From assembly GCA_009760855.2 (NCBI GenBank), contig WPIO01000004.1:12830001-12894000 (forward strand): a DNA stretch of 64,000 bases, read 5' to 3'. Under the pieces are notes generated by a model. That model did no database searches and was not told where the DNA came from. It saw only the letters and a list, made by a program, of their open reading frames with translations. The translations under genes were made by a program, and so were the position numbers. Source of the stretch: Cristatella mucedo (taxonomy: Eukaryota > Bryozoa > Phylactolaemata > Cristatellidae). Every line of letters begins with the position of its first letter. Position 1 is the stretch's first letter. Of this stretch, positions 58,742-64,000 are shown one piece after another.

Positions 58742-59569
58742 AGGGCCACAAGCTCCCAGCACCAACTCGCTTGAAAGAGTTACCGTCTGTCTTCCCCTTG
58801 CTACTACAGCCCGTGTCCTGATGGGAAGACGAGACTCGTCGCTTCGACTGCTTACGTGGAAGACTGACTTTAGCATGTTGGTGGCATTTTGTTTGGCAGT
58901 CCATGAATAAAGATTGAATTGGCTTTAAAAAAAAATTCCAGTTGAGTTAGCAGCCGAGCAGAGAGTGAGTACGATCATTAGCTAGCCACTGTGGCGGTGT
59001 TCGCTATTGCCCACCTAATTCTCGACACCGGTCACCTCCGCTACCGGTCATTCGTACTATCTATAAGTAAGTTGGTCGAAGAGCAAGCATTCGTGCAAAG
59101 GAAGGACCACGTTGCTGCCAGCACTTGACGATGGTCCCGCCACAACAATGACGGCACCCAATCAAAGAATCGCTTCGAATATCGTTTCGGTATGACTGGC
59201 TGCCTGCCTCCGATTATGGCCACCGGCTGTTCGTCGATGGCAATGGCACTATTGACCGTGTCATAATAGCTAGTGCATGTTGCACCAGTTTAGCCCTAAT
59301 AAAGGTATACTTGGCAGAATTTAAGGGGACAACAAGAGCAGATATCGCGGCAAGAGAGATAGGAAATTAACTTTCCGGGCACCGAAGGGCAGTAATGCAA
59401 TCGAAAGAGGAGAGATTAAAAAGCGACCAAAGAGAGCGACCAGGCATACTGGCGGGGTTATCTCAACCGCACGCTTCGATGCTTTAGTACTGCGTACTGG
59501 AGTACTCCAAGGCCACGGGGAGAGCTAGTGGTACTTACAGACAGGACAGAGTGCTTTTTCGAGGACGGC

Positions 59570-59587
59570 GGGGGGGGGGGGGGGGGG
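59570..59587 (+). repeat. Poly-G run of 18
   Basis: An uninterrupted G tract. Shorter runs of 11 and 10 Gs occur at 28,443 and 52,853. Confidence 0.95.
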
Positions 59588-60289
59588 TTGATCGAGCTAA
59601 TCCAAAGCAGGCTGCTGCAGAATGACGGACGAACTTATGCAAGTACGACGTTGGAGTTCGCCGTGTGCAAGCTCAAAGCTGGTCGGGCCGCTTTTCCTGC
59701 ACGCTCTCTAGAGGGCGTACGCCGGCAGCTGTGACAGGCTGGCTGGGGTAAGGTCAAGGCTTACCTGCACCCTTCGAAAGTTCAGCCCATCCATTCTAAA
59801 GTTCAAGCTTCCTCGTCGAGGGTCCAACCTTCACCCTTGACGAATTGCAGACCGCGCCCCTGCATTTGGCCACCGGGCTACCAACAATTTCTATGAGTGT
59901 CTAGCTGGTAGATGACAGTTATAGATTTATAAGCACTGCTACCTGAAAGCTTGCTTTAACGGTATTTTTCGAAATAGAGTCGCAACAAAACGGCTTTTCA
60001 GAGCACTACGCATGGAAGCCGTCGAAAAGTCCGGTACTGGTGAACGATCTTGGAAAAATCCAGCTTTGCTTTGACAGGTGGGCTCTCAGCTTCTGCTGCT
60101 GCGGCTGGTTAGCCTGTCCGACTGAAGGCAATCTTGAAATTCTTTCCTCATGTAGCAAAAATCTAACAGAAGGAAAACGAATAAGTATTTCAGAAGTGCT
60201 TTAGTTATTTTTATCATCGAAATAAATAAAAATATACGACGCTCAGCTTGTTTTTCTCGTTGTATTCTGCATATATTCTACATCTCTGG

Positions 60290-60395
60290 CTTCAACCATT
60301 CCACCGGGCTTCCTTTACAGCAGATGTAATTCGCCTACAAACAGATGGAGTTCTCCGAGGGTGCTTTATCAAAGGTATTATTATTATTATTTTGC
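60290..60395 (+). mobile_element. L2 3' tail fragment
   Basis: CTTCCTTTACAGCAGATGTA, then AGATGGAGTTCTCCGAGGGT, GCTTTATCAAAGGTATTATT and (ATT)n. Confidence 0.85.
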
Positions 60396-60399
60396 TTGT

Positions 60400-63300
60400 A
60401 ATCCAATGCTACCAAAGTTTTGTACTTTCCCACTTTTGCAAATTTTTTGCTTTGGTGGTGCTCAAATAAAATTTAGAAATACATTTTGCAATTCGAATTA
60501 AATACCTAACGGGCCCTAATCCTATTGGTGAGCATCGCCTAAAAAATCGGCAATGACTTTCTTTGACGAATTGCCCGTTCAAAATCACGAAGGTTTACAA
60601 TTCATTGCAGTTCGAGCCCGACGCGATGAAACAATGGCGCCAGTCTTAGAGCACAGGGTATCGCACGGATGGACTCGCTCAGCTAGGCCACCGATAATAC
60701 TTATAGCAGTAACCAGCGCTAAACTGTCTGCAGCAAAGGAATGCAAGCTTTATGTTGTGCACGGCCCGTAAAAAGGCACTAGATATAGCCCGAGCAAAAG
60801 GCAATTAAAAGAAAGGCTCGAGAGAGCCGAAAAAAGAATAAAAATGTCACCAACAAGCTTTAAAGGCCACACAGAGAGCCTTTAGATCAGGAATGCTCAC
60901 GGCACAGCTGCCTGCAAAATTTCAAGCAAATAAATGCCTGCAATGACCTTAGACACGTTTGGTCTGCCTTCATCAATAGCCTGCCGGCACAGCACAAGTC
61001 AATTGAAATAACAAAATAGAATCCATTCACGATTCGGATGAAGGGTTATTAAACATCCAGCCAACCCGATTAATGGTCCCATTTAGCTTCCTTTCTGAGG
61101 GAAGACCTCAATGAACATGTTTTAGTACTTAAATGTAGGCCCTCACATCACAGTGAACAAAGCCCTCGACAGTAGGAAAATCCTGAAAAACAGCCTCCAG
61201 CAATTTCAATGATCCAGCGAGGGCTCAGCACATTGCTCGTCGGCGGGGAGAGTGCAGCTACTCGAGACAGGCAGGCGAAAAGCAGACTCAGAAGCGGAGG
61301 AGGCTGTGTGGTGAACTGCTGTGAACAGAAGCTGAGGGGGCATCGACGCACAGCATCATGCCCACGCCACGCCCAGGGCAGGGCATGACGCTGTGCTTCG
61401 ATGCCCCCTCTCAGCTCAGCTTAAATGGGAAACCTTCTGGCAGCTCAACAGTACACTGCTTCAGAGCTATAGCGTCTTCTAGCATGCTAACTGGCTTGCT
61501 AGACAAAAGGCCAGTGCATGGTTTTGTGGCTGAGCGCTCAATAGGCTAGATTACTTAATATAATTAAAATAATTAACTAAAAATATCAATACACTAAATA
61601 TAACTAAAAAATTGGTCGTGTCTTACTTCTCAGGAACTCACGGTGCGCATATAACTATGCACATGGGCCATCAGTTTTTAAAAGCTGCTAGTTGCAGGAG
61701 ACTCAGCAGAAGCAGCAGAACTCAGGACCAGGACCCAGGACCATTACACAGGACCAGGTCTAACTTTTAGACCAAGCTGACACTTATCAGCCAATGCTAC
61801 TTCATATTGCCAACATGAATAAGTGCTAGAATTTTCTGTGTAGACAATAACTGATCGTGCTTAATACTTACAGACATTCGAGTACAAATTGTTGATGGCT
61901 AGTTTTTGTTCCGGTCCAAGTTAGTCCTTGTCAAAAACAGACCTCCAAGAGACCTGCGAGACGGTGCTTGGTTTTGCAGCCAATGCTTAGGCCTGGACGA
62001 TCGGTCGCCAACATTTCGGCCAAGTGAGCCTCCACGATCGAAAACATTGCTGCAGCCGAAACGTCCAGATTGGGATAGTCTGGTGGTGGTGGGTGAGATT
62101 TTGGAGATGAGGCCAAGGGATTGGGACGGACCCATCTCCATTTTAGCCCGAAGGCTGAGATGCTGCTGCTTGCAGGCAGGCAACTACCTAATTGCCACAG
62201 CTAACAGAGCTTGGCAGCCCCCTAAGTGGTTGATGAACGGTAAGCTGCTGCCAATTACAGAGGGACAGTAAGAAAGGCTCAGCTTGCTGCTGCTGTTCCA
62301 ACTCGTGGCTCTCGAACTTTCCATGCAGCCATCACCAGATCAGCCGGAAGCTAGAGAGTATCAGCCTCGATTATGAAGCCCAGTCTAATGACTAAAGTGG
62401 ATAATCGACCGACCGAAAGCTCTACCCGGCGGCCTGCTCCATGTGGCCTGCAAGAATTTGCACCAGTGCAATTTCTTGCACCACCCCTCGCTTGCGAGTT
62501 GGCTCTGCCTCTTCCTCTCTGCAGGCTGCCGCCTGTCTCGCTATCTCGATCTGTCCTTACGGCAGTCTCTCGCAACCTGCTCAAGTCTCACATCACCAAC
62601 TCTCTAGACCTGAATGCAAAAATCCCACAGTGACGATGACCAAGCGACTGCTGACCACGGTCAGCAACAGATGTTGACTGCAGCCGAGGCTGAGAAATTT
62701 GCTACCACTTAGCACACTTAGTGCGTTCCTACAGGCGGCTGCCTGAGCGATGCAGTGAAAGCAGCACCATGGCAGCAGCCGCAGAGTAGCACGAGGAGCT
62801 CCCTAGTCGTGGTCGCAGTACATCGTGTCGCGTTTATTTTCTCCACACCAGCAGCAGCAGCAGCAGCCGCTGCCCCCATGCAAAAGCTGCTGCTGCTGCT
62901 GCGTGTGCAGCCACCACTGACCTGCATGGATCCTCATGAGTCCAGCACCAGCTCCGGCTGTGCCGCTCACCGAAGCTCCCATTCGCACGGCCGGTCGGTA
63001 AGTCAGTCAGTCAGTCAGCTAGTGGCAGGCTTGCCCGGTGCCCAAGTTTCGGGTTGCTGCTGCCACCGAGATCCCCGTTCGTCTTGCCTACCGAGACTAA
63101 ATGCTCTTCGAGTAGTGTCCACAGCTGCAGCTGCAGCTGATCTGACTGCACGGGACTCCACTTGATTAGGATGGCCTGCCAGGGGGCAGGCCCTGCTAGC
63201 TGTCGGGCAGGATGCCCAGATGGGGTGCCAGCCATCGTCTCAGAGTGGTAAAAGTGGCACACGTGCAGATATTGGCTGCACTTAAAAAGCCAGCTCGTGG

Positions 63301-64000
63301 CCCTCACTCTGGATGAACTAGCAATCCATGTAGCAAGCGTAAACACCTGTCGTCGATGGCAGCACGGTGCAACTAAACAGCAAGCAGGCCTGAAGAAGCC
63401 AATTGCTGGCAGGAGAGCCGCTCCAACCACCACCGGGAGCCCAGGCTGGAGCCTTAGGGTAGACAGCAAAGCCTCCTTTTTGTAATGTGCCGGCCGGACG
63501 TGCATAAGACCCACACTGTGAACCCGCTCGAGCAGCATGGCAGCATGACCTGCTCCGGCGGGTCCGAGTGTTGCCTCGTCGGCCACTGCTGTGGAGGTGA
63601 GCAGTCGGGAAGGGAAAATGCCGGCAGCTGCCAACAGATGCTCTTGGGATGGCAGAGACTCGGCATGGCAATGCTGATCCGAGCCCGCCGTCAGAGCGTG
63701 CGAGGCAGCCTAGTTGCGTTGCCTTTAGAGCAGGATGCGACGTCATAGTTTGGACAGTACCGCACAAGAGGCCACCGACTCGAGAAATGCAGGTGCGCAG
63801 CAGCCATGGCATCGAATGAGTGAGCGTGCACGCACACAAGCCAGTGAGCACGTCGATAAGAAGCCGGAGAGCGCAGACTGAGTGAGTGGCATGTAGGGAA
63901 TCAGTATTGTATATACAGGTAGGCATCGAGGCCTGTAACTGTCACGACTAAGTGGGCGTTGCGCAAGAGTGCTTTTCCCTATCGAGTGTAATTCCTAAGC
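60400..64000. other. No recognised gene; GC-richer from 61.2 kb with long unexplained frames
   Basis: Overlapping minus-strand frames of about 200 residues (63,011..63,634 and 63,318..63,926) and a plus frame of 136 residues (62,755..63,165) show no family motif. The latter includes an (GCA)n Ala run near 62,850. They could be exons of the KChIP N-terminus or another gene, or simply GC-driven open frames. Confidence 0.35.

Noticed and set aside
63011-63926. Overlapping minus-strand frames of about 200 residues as a new gene
   Set aside because: No recognisable domain, two frames overlap equally well, and GC-rich composition lowers stop frequency; not supportable as a gene.

Overview
The window is animal nuclear DNA. 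It has short coding exons (about 60 to 260 bases) with GT/AG boundaries, long introns full of decayed retrotransposons, and large microsatellites. There are no bacterial-style gene clusters. The three recognised genes (an iRhom, an alkyladenine DNA glycosylase and a Kv-channel-interacting protein) together with L2-clade LINEs and tRNA-headed SINEs fit an invertebrate metazoan. I cannot place it to phylum from sequence alone.

Layout. From 1 to 35,973, on the minus strand, lies an iRhom (inactive rhomboid, RHBDF/rhomboid-5 type) gene. I find 14 coding exons. The start codon is at 35,973 and the last visible exon (225..360) carries a rhomboid transmembrane segment. The final C-terminal exons lie beyond the left edge, and one or more exons of the disordered N-terminal region between 22,697 and 29,879 are unresolved. 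Twelve exons from 22,697 down to 225 join in one continuous reading frame. The 5' pair (35,864..35,973 and 29,879..30,075) also joins in frame.

From 36,000 to 45,290 is intergenic DNA of LINE and SINE fragments with a CpG-rich block at 42.5-43.6 kb. At 45,297..46,599, on the plus strand, is a two-exon MPG/AAG DNA glycosylase with all the main active-site residues. From 51,237 to 56,973, on the minus strand, are five exons of a KChIP calcium sensor. Its N-terminal exons probably lie further right and its last exon was not found. No gene is recognised in 57.5-64 kb.

The mobile DNA is rich. There are many L2-like LINE copies in two 3'-tail families, two SINE families (one shares the LINE 3' tail), a dead Tc1 transposon, a dispersed repeat of about 500 bases with a built-in hairpin, and a 3.7-kb foldback element in iRhom intron 1.

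The foldback element (31,759..35,447) is the most unusual object. It has 1.2-kb near-identical inverted arms built partly from degenerate direct repeats, no transposase, and candidate 9-bp target duplications that match at 8 of 9 positions.

The three genes have no evident functional link. iRhom handles ADAM17/EGFR-ligand trafficking in the ER, MPG does base-excision repair, and KChIP is a Kv4 channel subunit. MPG and KChIP converge; iRhom and MPG diverge from the CpG-rich intergenic block.
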